Origin: Agapetus fuscipes
Lineage: Eukaryota > Arthropoda > Insecta > Trichoptera > Glossosomatidae
Length of the DNA stretch: 64,000 nucleotides
Direction of reading: 5' to 3'
Assembly (NCBI GenBank): GCA_951799405.1
Contig: OX637362.1
Location: 7,518,703 to 7,582,702 of the forward strand
The position numbers and the translations under genes were made by a program. A model generated the notes under the pieces. It did no database searches. It saw nothing but the letters and a program-made list of their open reading frames with translations, and was not told where the DNA came from. This document shows, piece after piece, positions 53,377 through 64,000 of this stretch; the stretch's first letter is position 1; the number at the start of each line of letters is the position of its first letter.

Positions 53377-53996
53377 GTCTACAAAGATTTTCCACAACAT
53401 TTTTTCTCCCAGGAATTTCTTTACTTATCTTCAATTTTCTTGGAGTATTGTATCGAAGAAAAACAATGAAATTCAATCAAGTGCCGCGGGTTGTATACAA
53501 CTATCGTGTAAGTACTCTTCCATAACCTGTCCTTAGAGCTCCCTCGGAGCTGGAATATCCCATTAAGTCTCTATTCAACGAATAATATCATCCAACTCCT
53601 GTACTGCTGGTAGTAGGGGGACAAACATCTCATAGGATGATGTTGACAGATTCGTGTAAAGTCAGAGCAACTCTATTCCATATCACATCTTCTTACTTAC
53701 CTAGTGTGATGTTTAATTGCAATAAGTATTGTTTTAATATAGTTTAAAAGTGACTACTCCTGTCTGTGTTTGCACAAACATAAAAATTGCTTCTTATACA
53801 TTTGGTTAGGTAGATTTGGCATCGTTGCTCTCTGCAACTCATGTAAAAGTATTCAGTGGATAGTATTCGTTTTCTCACAAGTAACATTTACCCGCTGTAG
53901 TAGCTAAAACACGAGTTCAAATAACAGTAAAAGAGAGAAACCCGCTGTCATTAATGTCGACCAACATTTCAACGATCCATTGAATACCACACTTAG
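53377..53996. other. No gene seen
   Basis: No recognised feature. Confidence 0.45.
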
Positions 53997-54560
53997 TCAG
54001 CCACTGTAGTCCATCACAGAAAATAGACCTTTCCCATATCTCTCCAGGCACCTATCCCAGAACTTCTGCATCCAGTCACCAGCAGTTCTCTTTATGTGGT
54101 CTGACCATCGTGCTAGACGCCTTCCTCTACTTCTTTTGCTTTCCCATTCATTCGCTATTCCAGGAATTTGTTCCATCGATACCATTATTGGTCTTCCTCT
54201 ACCACAACATACATCCGTTCTTCAGTACTTCATCTTTCTTTCTTACACTTTCTCTTTCCCCACATTCTTCTCTTACAAAATCATTCCTCACCCTATCACA
54301 CCGTTATTCCCCATTCATACTTATTAGATAGTCCATTTTTACCTAATGGACTGATCTCACTTGCGTTCATCGTCCAAGATTCACATGAGTATGCAAACCA
54401 ATCGAACATTTTTCGAAAGATTTTGGTTTTTGGCGATACAAGCGATCAATCACACACCTACTCTTCATTAGTCTTCCTTCAATTTCACCAGTCATTCTTC
54501 CATCTTTTTCAAACTTACTTTCCAAATATACAACGTGCTACTAAAAAAAAAAGTAGCCAA
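53997..54560 (-). pseudogene. Chimeric LINE ORF remnant
   Basis: Read on the minus strand: 54540-54340 is decayed RT C-terminal region (CESWTMNASE), and 54330-54135 matches LINE-N (ECGERESV-like, GRGRP, QIPGIANEWE). 54130-54000 is a different LINE C-terminus (GRRLARWSDHIKRTAGDWMQ, FWDRCLERYGKGL). In the last join the frame runs through without a stop, giving a chimeric tail. Confidence 0.6.
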
Positions 54561-55507
54561 ATTGTTCGCTAGAATGTAAAGGCAGAGTAACATCTTGGAA
54601 TTGCAAGACATTTAATCAAAATTGAAAGTAATGACCCCATTACTGGGAGAAGACATGCACTCTAATTTAAGAATACAATATAACGTCATCGCATGCAGAT
54701 TGCTTTATTAGCGTCTTTTCAAAGTTCAAAAATATGTTTCCACAAAAATTGAAAAATTGCCTCAGTCTGTCACCATGCGTAAAGGGGGTGCATATAATTT
54801 TGTCATCAACAAATTTTACAAAAATGATTGAAAAATGAAATTCTATTTTACAGAAAATAGTGACGTTGACTCGGAAAGAAAATTTGAGGAAAATAGATGA
54901 AATCATTTATGAATTAGTAACGAAAACAAAAGAATTTACCATTATAATTACTTCGCTGTTAGGTAATTATACTTTTCAGAACGTACATATAAAAACGCAG
55001 CCAACGTTTTCAGGAGGTAGCCTCACTGTACGAAAACTGAGGATGAGCTAAAGAAAAAACATTGTTTCATTCAAAAGAATCATTGGATTAAAGACAGCAA
55101 CCTATGGTTTGTAATTCGGAGATTAGCCAGTTATACTGAAATCACGACTAAATTATTTCCTGTGCTTTCCTTACTTACTTTATTTTCGAAAAAATTCTCG
55201 ATTGCCGTACTTGATTCTATACGACTCATGAATGAAAATCAATCTCTCTGAAGCACATCGCAGCACTCGAATTTCAATCTTTTTTTTAATTCATGACAGG
55301 ATACAACTGAGGTGAAATTGTATCACTCGAAGCTTTTGTATCAGCTCCTGTATCAGAATTTCATGATTCCACCAAAACCTCGGCTGTAATTAGTACTGAA
55401 GCTTCATAGGTGATATATTAGTCGTACTGAAACAAAGACGGCAATCTATGTTTTTTTTCTAAAATGAGATAAACATTTGAAGGTAGAGAATGTAATTTTA
55501 TGTGTTA
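54561..55507. other. No gene seen
   Basis: 55195-55240 is a direct repeat of 55790-55835 (CCGTA, TTCTA, ACGA, TCAT shared blocks). Confidence 0.45.
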
Positions 55508-55766
55508 ACATATCGCACGTTTAATAATAAAGAGAAATAACTCGAAAATTGGGAAAATCGAGATTTTGTAATAAAAAGCAAGAACAATGCGAGAAGAATG
55601 CGTAGAATGCGATAGCCGTTCAATTTGGACGAATATGACCGAGATAAAACATCGGCCGTCTTTTTCATCCCATACAAGTTGTACTGGGTGTCTGAACTTC
55701 AAACGCGTTTTCCCAACATTCATGTTTTTTGAGTTATTGCTCTTTATTATTAAACGTGCGATATGT
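55508..55766. mobile_element. Foldback element M5
   Basis: Inverted ends of about 40 bp: ACATATCGCACGTTTAATAA, TAAAGAG, AATAACTC against GAGTTATTGCTCTTTATTAT, TAAACGTGCGATATGT. One copy in the window; no coding frame. Confidence 0.75.
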
Positions 55767-56155
55767 CTATCTCATTGTAGAGAAAACTCTTAGATTCCCG
55801 TATTTGGTTCTACACGATTCATACAGCAATATCGCATACTCCAGCTGTAATCTGTTACCCTCGCTGACGTGGCATTGGCTTTGGGATTCCCCACCAACCC
55901 TGCCTTGCGCCAACCGCCCTCATTATCTGCACATTCATCACTCGCTATTACTCTCATTACGGCCAAACAGACACCGGCAAACTGTGTGTGCATTTTAAAG
56001 CAGTTGTTTCATATTAAGTGTTCAGCGCACGTACCAAGAAAAAACATGCACAAAAACCTTCACTCCTAAATTGCATTCACAAATATATTTTACAGTACCC
56101 TTCTACGTATTCGTTTTGTTTTATTTTCCCGTAATAATGCATCTTTTTAGGATGT
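55767..56155. other. No gene called
   Basis: 55850-55990 is GC-richer (TTGCGCCAACCGCCCTC); frames on both strands are short and domain-free. Confidence 0.4.
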
Positions 56156-56885
56156 TCTAATCTAATCTAAGTTGCAAAGATATGTTACATTATAGATTCA
56201 CATTACATGCATTCTCACAACCAGACACGTACAAGTTCGCGCTTGCACATGCCTCATGTGAACCTACAACATAAAAACCAAATCTCAAATGGACATACAC
56301 CATGCAACTCTTGCCGTCCTTCCCTGAAACAGGGGTGACATTGGCAAAGTGAACCATTTTTACAGCATGGGTGGTCAGCCGCATACCAACCTATAAGTCA
56401 AGAAACATACACGACAAATGACATTTTTTTTAAATCAATAAATAATAATATATATATCGACATCAAAAACTAAAACATAAAACTAATTTCACTTTAAAAA
56501 ACCCTAGCCGCCAACATTACAGATCAACCGCCATTTCTTTCTGTCCTTGCATACTTCTTTCATTTCCTCCAGAGTCATAACCTTCTTCATACAGGCTTTT
56601 CTTTTATTATGACTCTGGATATTCCATTCATTCGCAATTTCGGATATTTGGTCCATACATACCTTTCTCGGTCTTCCTCTACCACGACATCCATCTATTG
56701 TACCAACATATACTTTATTTGTCAGTCTTTCCTCATTCATTCTCTCCATATGCCCAAACCATCTTAACAAACTTCTTTTAATCTTCACTTTCACACTTTC
56801 TCTTGCACCACATTCTTCTCTTACAAAATCATTCCTCACCCTGTCACTCCGTTTTTTCCCAATCGTACTTCTTAGAAAGTCCATT
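56156..56885 (-). mobile_element. LINE-N 3' end carrying a complete SINE-B
   Basis: 56885-56504 (minus) encodes RKKRSDRVRNDF, LLRWFGHMERMNEERLTNKV, GRGRPRKVCMDQISEIANEW and KKWRLICNVGG, stop at 56504, 126 codons without a break. An AT-rich UTR follows to TGTCATTTGTCGTGTATG, then SINE-B from TTTCTTGACTTATAGG (56405) to its (TCTAA)n tail at 56156. Same architecture as 42391-42949. Confidence 0.82.
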
Positions 56886-56944
56886 TCAACAGTATGGACC
56901 TGATTATTAGGTTACTTAGGATTATTATTTGATATCCACTATGT

Positions 56945-57645
56945 GCGTCTCTTGATAAGTTCAATCTTAAAATGAATAGCACCAAAACCAAAACAATGAT
57001 GGTTCGAAGAGATCAATCCCGCTTCCATCCCTAAATAAAACTGGCGAACACAACAATCAAAGAGTTAAAACAGTTATGTTATCTGGGTAACACCCTAACA
57101 TACGACAGAAAATCTACTCAGGATATAAAAAAGGGAATAACGCTAGCCAGGCAAGCATTCATTAAAAAATATAACCGTTTCACAAATGCTTATTTAAAAA
57201 TGGAAACAAAAAAAGGATTTTTTTTTGGAGCATTTTGTTGTATGGATGCGAAACCTGGACCATCCAGAAATATGAAAGGACCGACTGGAGGCATTTGAGA
57301 TGTGTATTTGGAGAAAAATGTCCAAGACATCATGGACCGAAAAAAAATCCAACGAAGAGGTGTTGCGAGACGTAAAAGAGAGAAGAGAGCTTAAAAGTCA
57401 CATCTTGAAGAGGAAAGCCAAGCTAATAGGGCACTCGATTAGACATAGCACCTTTCTTAACAAAATCTTCGAAGGTAAAATCTTGGGAAGACAAACAAGA
57501 GGTCGTCCAAGAACTTCATACTTCAAGGATGTGAAGCGGCTCGTGGATGTCTCCTCCTATTCGCATCTCAAGAGGATGGCAACAGACAGAGACAAATGGC
57601 TGACTCAACAAGGCGCTGCTTTTAGAAAATGATGATGATGTATTT
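56945..57645 (+). pseudogene. RTE-like LINE, RT end to 3' tail
   Basis: Broken frames in 56945-57290 give KMNSTKTKTMMV, LCYLGNTLTYDRKS and YGCETWTIQKYE. From 57300 an open frame gives MCIWRKMSKTSW, KAKLIGHSIRHS, ILGRQTRGRPRTSYFKDV and HLKRMATDRDKWLTQQGAA, with a stop at 57632 and a TGATGATGATG tail. This is the C-terminal third of ORF2 from just after the catalytic region; RTE-type LINEs end in such short tandem repeats. At least two frameshifts, so dead. Confidence 0.8.
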
Positions 57646-57864
57646 ACGTCTCATTTGTTTGAGTACAGGCAAAATGCCTGCCCACGCAGACACTCCTATA
57701 CTAATACACATACTCGATCTGCCTGCTCTCGATCCGTCTGAACCAAGCATTAGGATGACCCTGCAACTCTCTCTCTTTTTCCGACCTTCTCAGAAACAGG
57801 GGTGTCGTGTGTTTGTATTTTTAACCGTACATTTTTCATGAAAACATACAACCTGCATGATGAT

Positions 57865-58150
57865 TATGATGAGTTGATGATTTCTTTATAGCGCCGTTTC
57901 GTGATGTAGTCACTCCAAGGGCGCTTGTGCAAATGATGCCAAAAATTTGCTTGTCTTCAGTGCATTCCGGAACTTTTCATGGTCCTCTAGCTCTCTCACA
58001 TGATGTGGCAGGTGGTTTCAGGCCAGAGCACCAGCAACTGCAAATGCACGCTCTCCAAATATTGTGTTATCAGCGTGTAATCAGCTGTTTACGCACTGCC
58101 ATGTTTTATTGCTTGATACGATAAGATCTACCGCGACGCCCGTTGAGTCT
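57865..58150 (-). pseudogene. L2-like LINE ORF end with hairpin and tail
   Basis: The minus frame reads GERAFAVAGALA, a stop in place of the conserved Trp, then NHLPHHVRELEDHEKFRNAL and KFLASFAQAPLE to the true stop. The hairpin 57890-57925 overlaps this stop: AGCGCC with GGCGCT, inner GTGA/TCAC. TATAAAGAAATC and ATCATCA-type repeats follow. Same subfamily as the tip at 4783-4855. Confidence 0.75.
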
Positions 58151-59317
58151 GTAGACCCTGGAATGACGGCATAGCAAATGGAGAGGTTATACAAGAAATC
58201 AGAGTAGGAAGGCACATACTCAAAGCTCTGTCACAAAGGCGTGCAAGATACGGGCACACAATACACCACGAAGTTGTTTTCCATACTAGTATTGAGGGAA
58301 TGATTCAGGGCACGAACGCCCGAAAGTTTATGAAGGCAGTATTGGCAGATGACAATTAATGTGTATCCCTTTAACTTCAAAAATGGAACCATTCATTCAT
58401 TTTTTTGAAGATGCATGGCTTCAAGTTATGTAATGTCTAGAATACCATCCCATATAATAGCGAGGTACCTTAAAATCTCCCCAAAATGGCATATTACGAG
58501 GATACAAGCAAAGAAAATGACATTAAATGAATAATTTCCTTTATGCGAATAAGGCACCGATTGAACGATTGAAATTCTTTAAAATAAATTTTTAATCTGC
58601 ATTATTGGAACCCATTTTTCACTTCTGTAAAAGGCGAATAAGAAATTGAATAAATTAAATATTTTAATCTCATCAAATATTGAAACCTTCGTGTTTGAAG
58701 AAGCACTATCCAAGTACACAACTCAACCACAGCGTTATTCCATAAACGTGTGAAAACTTAACGGTTTACGAGAGGCGCTGTTAGGATTTCCATATGTTTT
58801 TCGGTAAAACGCTATGGATGAGTGTAAAAGTATCGTTTTATACTTGCAGAGCAAAAGTACATGTATTCATTTCAGTATGTAAAAGGCGGATCTAATCATA
58901 GAAAGAAACTAGTGACGTCACACGCAGGCCCGGATTTAGAGCACTGGAAGCCCTAATGCGAGGAGAGACATGGGGCCCCTTAACCCGAATTTGTTTTACT
59001 TATTATAAATAAAAACATACCTGAAGACTGACAATGGCGTGTAAGGTAAAGTTTAATATTTTTAAGCCGTATATTCGTATCAGTAGCCAATTTACATGCA
59101 AATTTGCAGTGCTTTGATTCGCTGTTGTTCATTGAGTTTATTTAACCTTATAAAATATACCGACAAAATAACTTCAAAATATTTATTATAATTTGTCAGG
59201 ACCAATCAAAAAACTACCCTCATTCCTGAGAATGTTTCCTCACAGAGATTTATGAGGATAAGGTTTTTTTTTATTCTTCTTTAAAGCCCCCATGGCCAAC
59301 AGTCCTTAATATATAAT
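58151..59317. other. No gene seen; dispersed scraps
   Basis: 58741-58805 matches 30545-30612. 58925-58980 (CAGGCCCGGATTTAGAGC, GGGGCCCCTTAACCCG) looks like a hAT-type terminus but has no partner end that I can find. Confidence 0.45.
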
Positions 59318-59552
59318 ATTTAATCTAAGTTGCAAAGATATATTGACATTGCCGGCTCATAAATAATACGCGCCCACAAGAAGGCACGTGCAAGTGCATG
59401 TGTATACATGCTGCAGGTTAAGTAAAAACATAAATCAAACATCTTCCCAGCAACTCCAGCCGCCTTTCTTCGAAATCTGTGTGGCATTAGCAAAAGAGAA
59501 CCAAGTTTTACGGCATGAGGGATCAGCTTCGTACAATTTATTAGTCAAAGAA
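59318..59552 (-). mobile_element. SINE-B, diverged
   Basis: TTTAATCTAAGTTGCAAAG at the left; GGGATCAGCTTCGTAC and TTAGTCAAAGAAC at the right. Confidence 0.75.
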
Positions 59553-59716
59553 CTATTATAACCGTCTTAAACTAATAATAAATTTACTTCAAAATATTGC
59601 TCATGAAAAAGAAAGCGCAATTGAGCAAGGGCTCTCCCACAGAGATATAAATACTTACTCGTATGTATGTTATTATTACTATTTTTTGTATTAGTATTGC
59701 CAAGGGTCTTGTTTAA

Positions 59717-60092
59717 CCTAATCTAAGTTGCAAAGATATGTTACATTGGGGATTCACATTATATAGATTCTCACGAGCAGACACGTACAAGTTCGCGCTT
59801 GCACATGCCACGTGTGAACCTATGTACAACATACGAACCCAAATCTCAAATGAACATACACCCTGCAACTCATTCAAAGCTCACATCAAATGCATGCCCA
59901 CAAACACACACGTGTAAGTTCGCGCTTACAAATGCTGAATGTGTTCTAGCTAATTAAAATCCAAACCTTAAAATGAACATAAACCCTGCAGCTTTTACCG
60001 ACCTTCCCTGAAGCAGGGGTGACACTGGCAAAGTAAACCATTTTCTACAGCATGGGTGATTAGCCGCATTCCAACTTATAAGTCAAGGAACA
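59717..60092 (-). mobile_element. Two SINE-B copies in tandem
   Basis: 59717-59872 is tail half only (LINE-N-linked type). 59873-60092 lacks its tail but has the full head (CTTATAAGTCAAGGAAC), followed by ATACACAACAAATTACATTT, the reverse of the LINE-N 3' UTR end. Confidence 0.8.
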
Positions 60093-60431
60093 TACACAAC
60101 AAATTACATTTTAGAAATAAATAAATAATCATTTGTATAAACAATAAAGTTATGTCCTTAAGGGGCCGGTTGCGCCCTTAATCCAGACCTGGTATACGTG
60201 CATGTTTTAAGCGTATGCATAACAGCTGTAACTTTCTCATGGAGCCCTTTGTGCATAATGTGTGTCTGGTCAATGTAAAATGAGCCATGCGAGAAAGAAC
60301 AAACATTATAAGTATGTATGTATTCTTAGAGAATAAAAGAGTACAAAAAATAAATAAAAATGTTGAGTTTTAAGGTTGAATGCATTTATTATTGAGTGAT
60401 TTATTGATTATTGATTTACTGCAGTTTATAT
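60093..60431. other. LINE-N UTR scrap and one MITE end
   Basis: 60093-60125 is the LINE-N UTR remnant. 60158-60180 (TTAAGGGGCCGGTTGCGCC) resembles one end of M1 without its partner. Confidence 0.45.
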
Positions 60432-60655
60432 CTTCTTGATCAATAGGTTGGTATGAGGCTAACCTCCATGCTGTAAAAACTTGGCTCACTGATGCTAATG
60501 CCAACCCGGTTGAGCGCCAGGAGTAATATTTTTTTTTTTTTTTTTAGTCCACATGCAGCATGTGTAAGCGCGAACTTACACGTGTCTGCCTGTGGACGTA
60601 CATTGAGTATACACCTTTAATATCCAAATATGTTTGCAACTTAGATTAAAGATTA
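60432..60655 (+). mobile_element. SINE-B copy
   Basis: CTTGATCAATAGGTTGG head; poly-T expansion at 60528-60545 replaces part of the body; TTTGCAACTTAGATTAAAG tail. Confidence 0.8.
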
Positions 60656-60882
60656 GGTGCATGGCTAACTTCACGTTGTAATTTCAAAAGTGTCGTTATA
60701 CAAGACGGCGTCGTCAGTTTTAATTTTTGCCACTTGTAGGTCTATATTGCGATAAATAGACATCTATTGCCAGATTGTCGAAACTTTTTGTACCCTTAAG
60801 TACAAACAATCTCAATAATTTATACAACAAAATATATTAATCTCATCTATTGTCTATAGTTCAAGTACTAATAACATGACAC

Positions 60883-61216
60883 GTCCGGTCGATAGCTCAG
60901 TAGGTAGAGTGCTTGCATTCCATGCCGTGAGCTCGGGTTCGAATCCCGCCGAGGGTGTCAGAAATGATTTCCCGTTTCGGTGTCTATTTCAAGCCCCAAA
61001 AACAAACTATCGGCAAAGCTTACTCAGCCTTCACAAGAAATATGTACCAGCCCACACAGGAGCTGAGAAACTCCCACTTCAAATGAAGTGGTTGGCGTAA
61101 GGCCAGCCCCCTTAGCTGTAAAAAAAAATAGTTTCCACTCGCCACATACGAAACCCTTCGGGGATAACGCGACAAGGAGTTACACTATATGTGAAGCGTA
61201 GTTGTGTTGCGTAACC
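60883..61216 (+). mobile_element. SINE-A, full length, best promoter boxes
   Basis: Head GTCCGGTCGATAGCTCAGTA with A box at 60893-60904 and B box GGTTCGAATCC at 60936-60946, spaced as in a tRNA gene. The acceptor arms do not pair, and a 260-bp body follows (TGTCAGAAATGATTTCCCG; GGGGATAACGCG), so this is a tRNA-derived SINE rather than a tRNA gene. It ends at a GTTGTGTTGCGT tail. Confidence 0.92.
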
Positions 61217-62081
61217 GGTCGATTCTGTATCAAAGACCCCTACAGTTAAATTGCACGGCGAGTCTCGGATAACCTTGAGAAGATTGGGGTAGCCTGAAAA
61301 CTGGAAGGCAAGATGGAGAGATGAAGATTTTTGGCAGCACAGTATGGATCAGCTCCGGAGTACCTACCTGACAAGGTCATTGAAGAAGACGGTCGTGACA
61401 GCAATTACGCAGACTCTTCGATTATCAGATTCTTCCAAGACTCTCCTCCATATATTGAAAACAACGGTTAAAACAGTTCTTGAAGAACGCGCTTTTAGTA
61501 CAGTGATGCAGTAAGCCTAGAACTCGTTACTTTCATGTCAGAGGTGGTTCCTGACAGAAAAATCTAGGAAAACAACTTAAGATTTTCCTGTTTGCAGGGT
61601 CACACCAAGAGCTTTTGAAGTGACTGAGGCAGTCTTCAACAGAAAAAGGCCTTAGGAGAACATGATATTATACTGGTTTTTCTCATTAATTTAAAAATAT
61701 CACAAATACTGCATTCTGATTGAAAAGCCATCGCAAGTGAAATAGGGCTTCAGTTTCTTGGAGTATTTCTTCCCTAAAGAAGTAGGTCACCCTCTCATAT
61801 CGAGTACACGCCGCACCGGTTAACAATTTTCCTAAGTGACGTGCACTGCCTATCGCCTGTCGTCTACTTGAAGTCGCAAGGAGGCGTGCTCCTTCCATGA
61901 AGCGATTTGTAGCGGACGCGACTACAACTCAATGTTTCTTCTTATTCGAATCACAACTATTTACTACCGTATTATTGAATCTTGTACAAACAAATAATAA
62001 GCAACTTCTCAGCATCACAAATTGCCGTTTAAATTATCCTTATTCTATTGTTAGAGAGCTAGAGTTTAATCCACATTTATG
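61217..62081. other. No gene called
   Basis: 61320-61510 holds two overlapping plus frames of 47 and over 60 codons without recognised domain (one ends VLEERAFSTVMQ). They could be an old LINE or exon remnant. Confidence 0.35.
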
Positions 62082-62342
62082 GTGTGAGACATGCTTTCCC
62101 GTTTCGGTGTTTGTTTCAAACCCAAAATCTAAATAAAGATAAGGCTTACACCTTGCCAAGGCTTACTCAGCCTTTACAAAACATAACAACCAGCTTCTTT
62201 GAAACCTGGAGGACCTCCACTACAACTCCAGTGGTTAGAGTTAGGACTTGAGCTGACTAGGAGCTTGAACTTTTTGTTTCCACTCGCCACGTGCAACAAC
62301 GTGGCAAGAAGTTACACTTTACGTGTAGCTTAGTTGTGTTTT
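62082..62342 (+). mobile_element. SINE-A, headless and diverged
   Basis: CTTTCCCGTTTCGGTGTTTG, CAAGGCTTACTCAGCC, CGTGGCAAGAAGTTACAC, TGTAGCTTAGTTGTG. Confidence 0.8.
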
Positions 62343-62380
62343 AACTTGATCTTTTATAACAAGATTATACAATATAATAT

Positions 62381-62636
62381 AATTCATTGACTTATAGGTT
62401 GATATGCGGCTGACCACCTGTGCTGTAAAAAATGGTTCACTTTGCTAGTTTCACCTCTGTTTCATGAAAGGTCGGCAAGAGTTGCAGGGCATATGTGCAT
62501 TTTAGGTTGTGGTTTATGTTGTAAATCTATATGCAGCCTGTGTAAGCGCGAACTCATATGTGTCTGTTTATGGAATTGCATGTTATATAAATCTTAAATG
62601 TAATGTATCTTTGCAACTTAGATTATAGATTATAGA
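62381..62636 (+). mobile_element. SINE-B, full length
   Basis: TTCATTGACTTATAGG start; TTTGCAACTTAGATTATAG end. Confidence 0.87.
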
Positions 62637-62741
62637 CGTTCCTGCTTATGTATGTATGTGAATAAAAGACAATTTTATTTTTCATTTACTTCTGCTATAA
62701 ATAATCAATCGCAAATTCAACAAGTAAAAATAAACAACGGT

Positions 62742-62826
62742 GATCAATATTCACATTGATCTAATCTAATCTAATCTTACATATCTTTGCAACTTAGATT
62801 AGATTAAATTAGATCAATATTCACAT
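62742..62826 (+). mobile_element. 55-bp SINE-B tail insertion with 15-bp target duplication
   Basis: GATCAATATTCACAT occurs at 62742-62756 and 62812-62826. Between them (62757-62811) lie about 35 bp of SINE-B 3' end (TTACATATCTTTGCAACTTA plus GATTA repeats) preceded by the same tail repeats in inverse (TCTAATCTAATC). Confidence 0.85.
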
Positions 62827-63617
62827 GCTACGGAAATCGTGTACAAGTCGCCGCGTCTGTGTTTGAAACCGAAGTGTATCGTCTGGTTGGTAACTGCGAA
62901 CAAACTTTTAATGATAATTATTTGATGGGCGAGCTGTAAGTGATTTACACAACTTGTAAGGAGATCAATAAACAACTTCGATAAGTTTAATAATAACATC
63001 AAAACTAAAAAAAATATAAATAGTTGTAATGATTTGGTGGGGCCAAGTTTGACTCCACCTAGTGTAAAAGACAAACGGAGATTGAGTATTGTTTGTTAAT
63101 TTAATTTGACGTAAATCTGCCAAAGTCACAGGCCATCAGGATACAAGGATAGGAGTCTTGACCTTACCAGAAAGGACTCACATCACTCCCGAATGATCTT
63201 TTTTTTTATTTATCTCCCTGTCAACCGCGCCTGACTTGTGACGCAGCCGAAGAGACAAGATACGTCTCTTCACATTCGATAATTATCGTTATATTTATTT
63301 ATTAGGACCACACATATGAAATTAAAGTTTTGCCAACGCAACTTTAAAACAGCGCAAATCATATCTTCACATCTTTTAATTTCTCACATAAAATATACAT
63401 TATTATACAACCATACTTACACTTGCTGGCCTTTGAGCTAAAATAATCAATCAAATTTTATTTCAGGAGCTGCTTTTGGTGTTACGAGTACGGAAACATT
63501 GCATTCATTGCAAGCGAATAGTTGGTTGTTTCAACTTACGAGTGCATTAATGAGATGTTTTATGAACAATTTGCAATAAGAATACTTTAGAGAATTTTAG
63601 AAATTGTGAAATAATAA
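62827..63617. other. No gene seen
   Basis: 62940-63110 has a minus frame of 86 codons with no domain. 63200-63220 is a T-run before GC-richer DNA, perhaps a LINE end. Confidence 0.4.
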
Positions 63618-63850
63618 GGGCCTGTTGCACCAAACTCCAATGAGACAAAAATCAAAATTAAGTGGGATTTCATCAAATCAAAAATTTGGTTGTAATCAGC
63701 TGATGTACATCATCATCCCTGTTCATATTCCATCATATTATTATTTATTACCCACTTAAGAGAAATATTTAACCGAGGTCCTTACCAGAATTAAGCAATC
63801 AAATTTGATATGTCAATCAAATGTTGATTGGAGATTGGTGCAACAGGCCC
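63618..63850. mobile_element. Harbinger-like MITE M1, second copy
   Basis: GGGCCTGTTGCACCAAACTC and GAGATTGGTGCAACAGGCCC are inverted ends. Exact TAA duplications at 63615-63617 and 63851-63853. Interior (AAGTGGG, TAACCGAGGTCCTTACC) matches 53131-53373 in reverse. Confidence 0.87.
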
Positions 63851-64000
63851 TAAGCCTATCTTCAAGCAATATTTTTTGTACAAAATTAACAGTATTTTAA
63901 AGCCTCATCACTCTTGCTTCTTACATCTCATATTAAAGATTTTTTCTTTAGTAGATTAATAAAATATATGCTTAGTGTATTGTAAGTTGAAACAAGTAGC

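Noticed and set aside
58925..58980. hAT-like terminus CAGGCCCGGATTTA
   Set aside because: I could not find a matching inverted end or an 8-bp duplication.
60883..60955. Possible true tRNA gene
   Set aside because: A and B boxes are good but acceptor arms do not pair, and the same head with the same 260-bp body recurs about 20 times: tRNA-derived SINE.
61320..61510. Two overlapping frames of 47 and over 60 codons
   Set aside because: No recognisable domain, no clear splice sites; two competing frames argue for chance.
1..64000. CRISPR arrays, bacterial operons, rRNA genes
   Set aside because: No regular spacer-repeat array, no prokaryotic gene packing, no rRNA core sequence seen. The dispersed repeats are SINEs on both strands.

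Overview
This window is eukaryotic, AT-rich and repeat-dominated. It has no operons, no ribosome binding sites and almost no host coding sequence I can defend. The element types (a Ty3/gypsy LTR retrotransposon, Jockey-, RTE- and L2/CR1-like LINEs, several tRNA-derived SINEs, short foldback DNA elements with TA or TWA target duplications) point to an invertebrate, most likely an arthropod and probably an insect. I cannot name the species.

Layout. 0-1.8 kb: 3' end of an apparently intact gypsy element. Its integrase reading frame runs without a stop into a macrodomain of the TARG1/OARD1 type and then a CCCH zinc finger, followed by a purine tract and a 516-bp LTR. 2.2-2.5 kb: hexamer-based minisatellite. 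4-7 kb: L2-like LINE end with a 3' hairpin, SINE pieces, a G-rich island and a GC-rich stretch ending in a good splice donor (possible host first exon). 7-12 kb: AT-rich DNA with SINE copies and a foldback element. 12.36-14.39 kb: 5'-truncated Jockey/CR1-like LINE with an intact 597-codon frame, inserted into a SINE. 14.7-31.5 kb: LINE ends, SINEs, foldback elements, LTR fragments and a solo LTR. 31.5-43.2 kb: dense SINE nesting, a second solo LTR of the same family, further LTR pieces and a (GT)n microsatellite. 43-64 kb: more of the same, two LINE copies whose 3' end carries a whole SINE, a pair of Harbinger-like MITEs, and a 55-bp SINE tail insertion flanked by a perfect 15-bp target duplication.

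Names used below are mine. SINE-A: about 330 bp, tRNA-derived head with A and B boxes, GTTGC-rich tail, about 20 pieces. SINE-B: about 250 bp, starts TTCCTTGACTTATAGG, ends TTTGCAACTTAGATTA plus short GATTA/GATTATA repeats, about 45 pieces on both strands. SINE-C and SINE-D: other tRNA-like heads. LINE-G: LINE end with a GTTACA-type tail. LINE-N: related LINE whose 3' end is joined to SINE-B. M1 to M8: foldback DNA elements.

The genes do not form a pathway. What ties the window together is retroposition. LINE 3' ends (hairpins, short tandem tails) and SINE tails show how copies were primed, and nested insertions give a relative order of events. The most unusual item is the gypsy Pol protein with an added ADP-ribose-type macrodomain and zinc finger.
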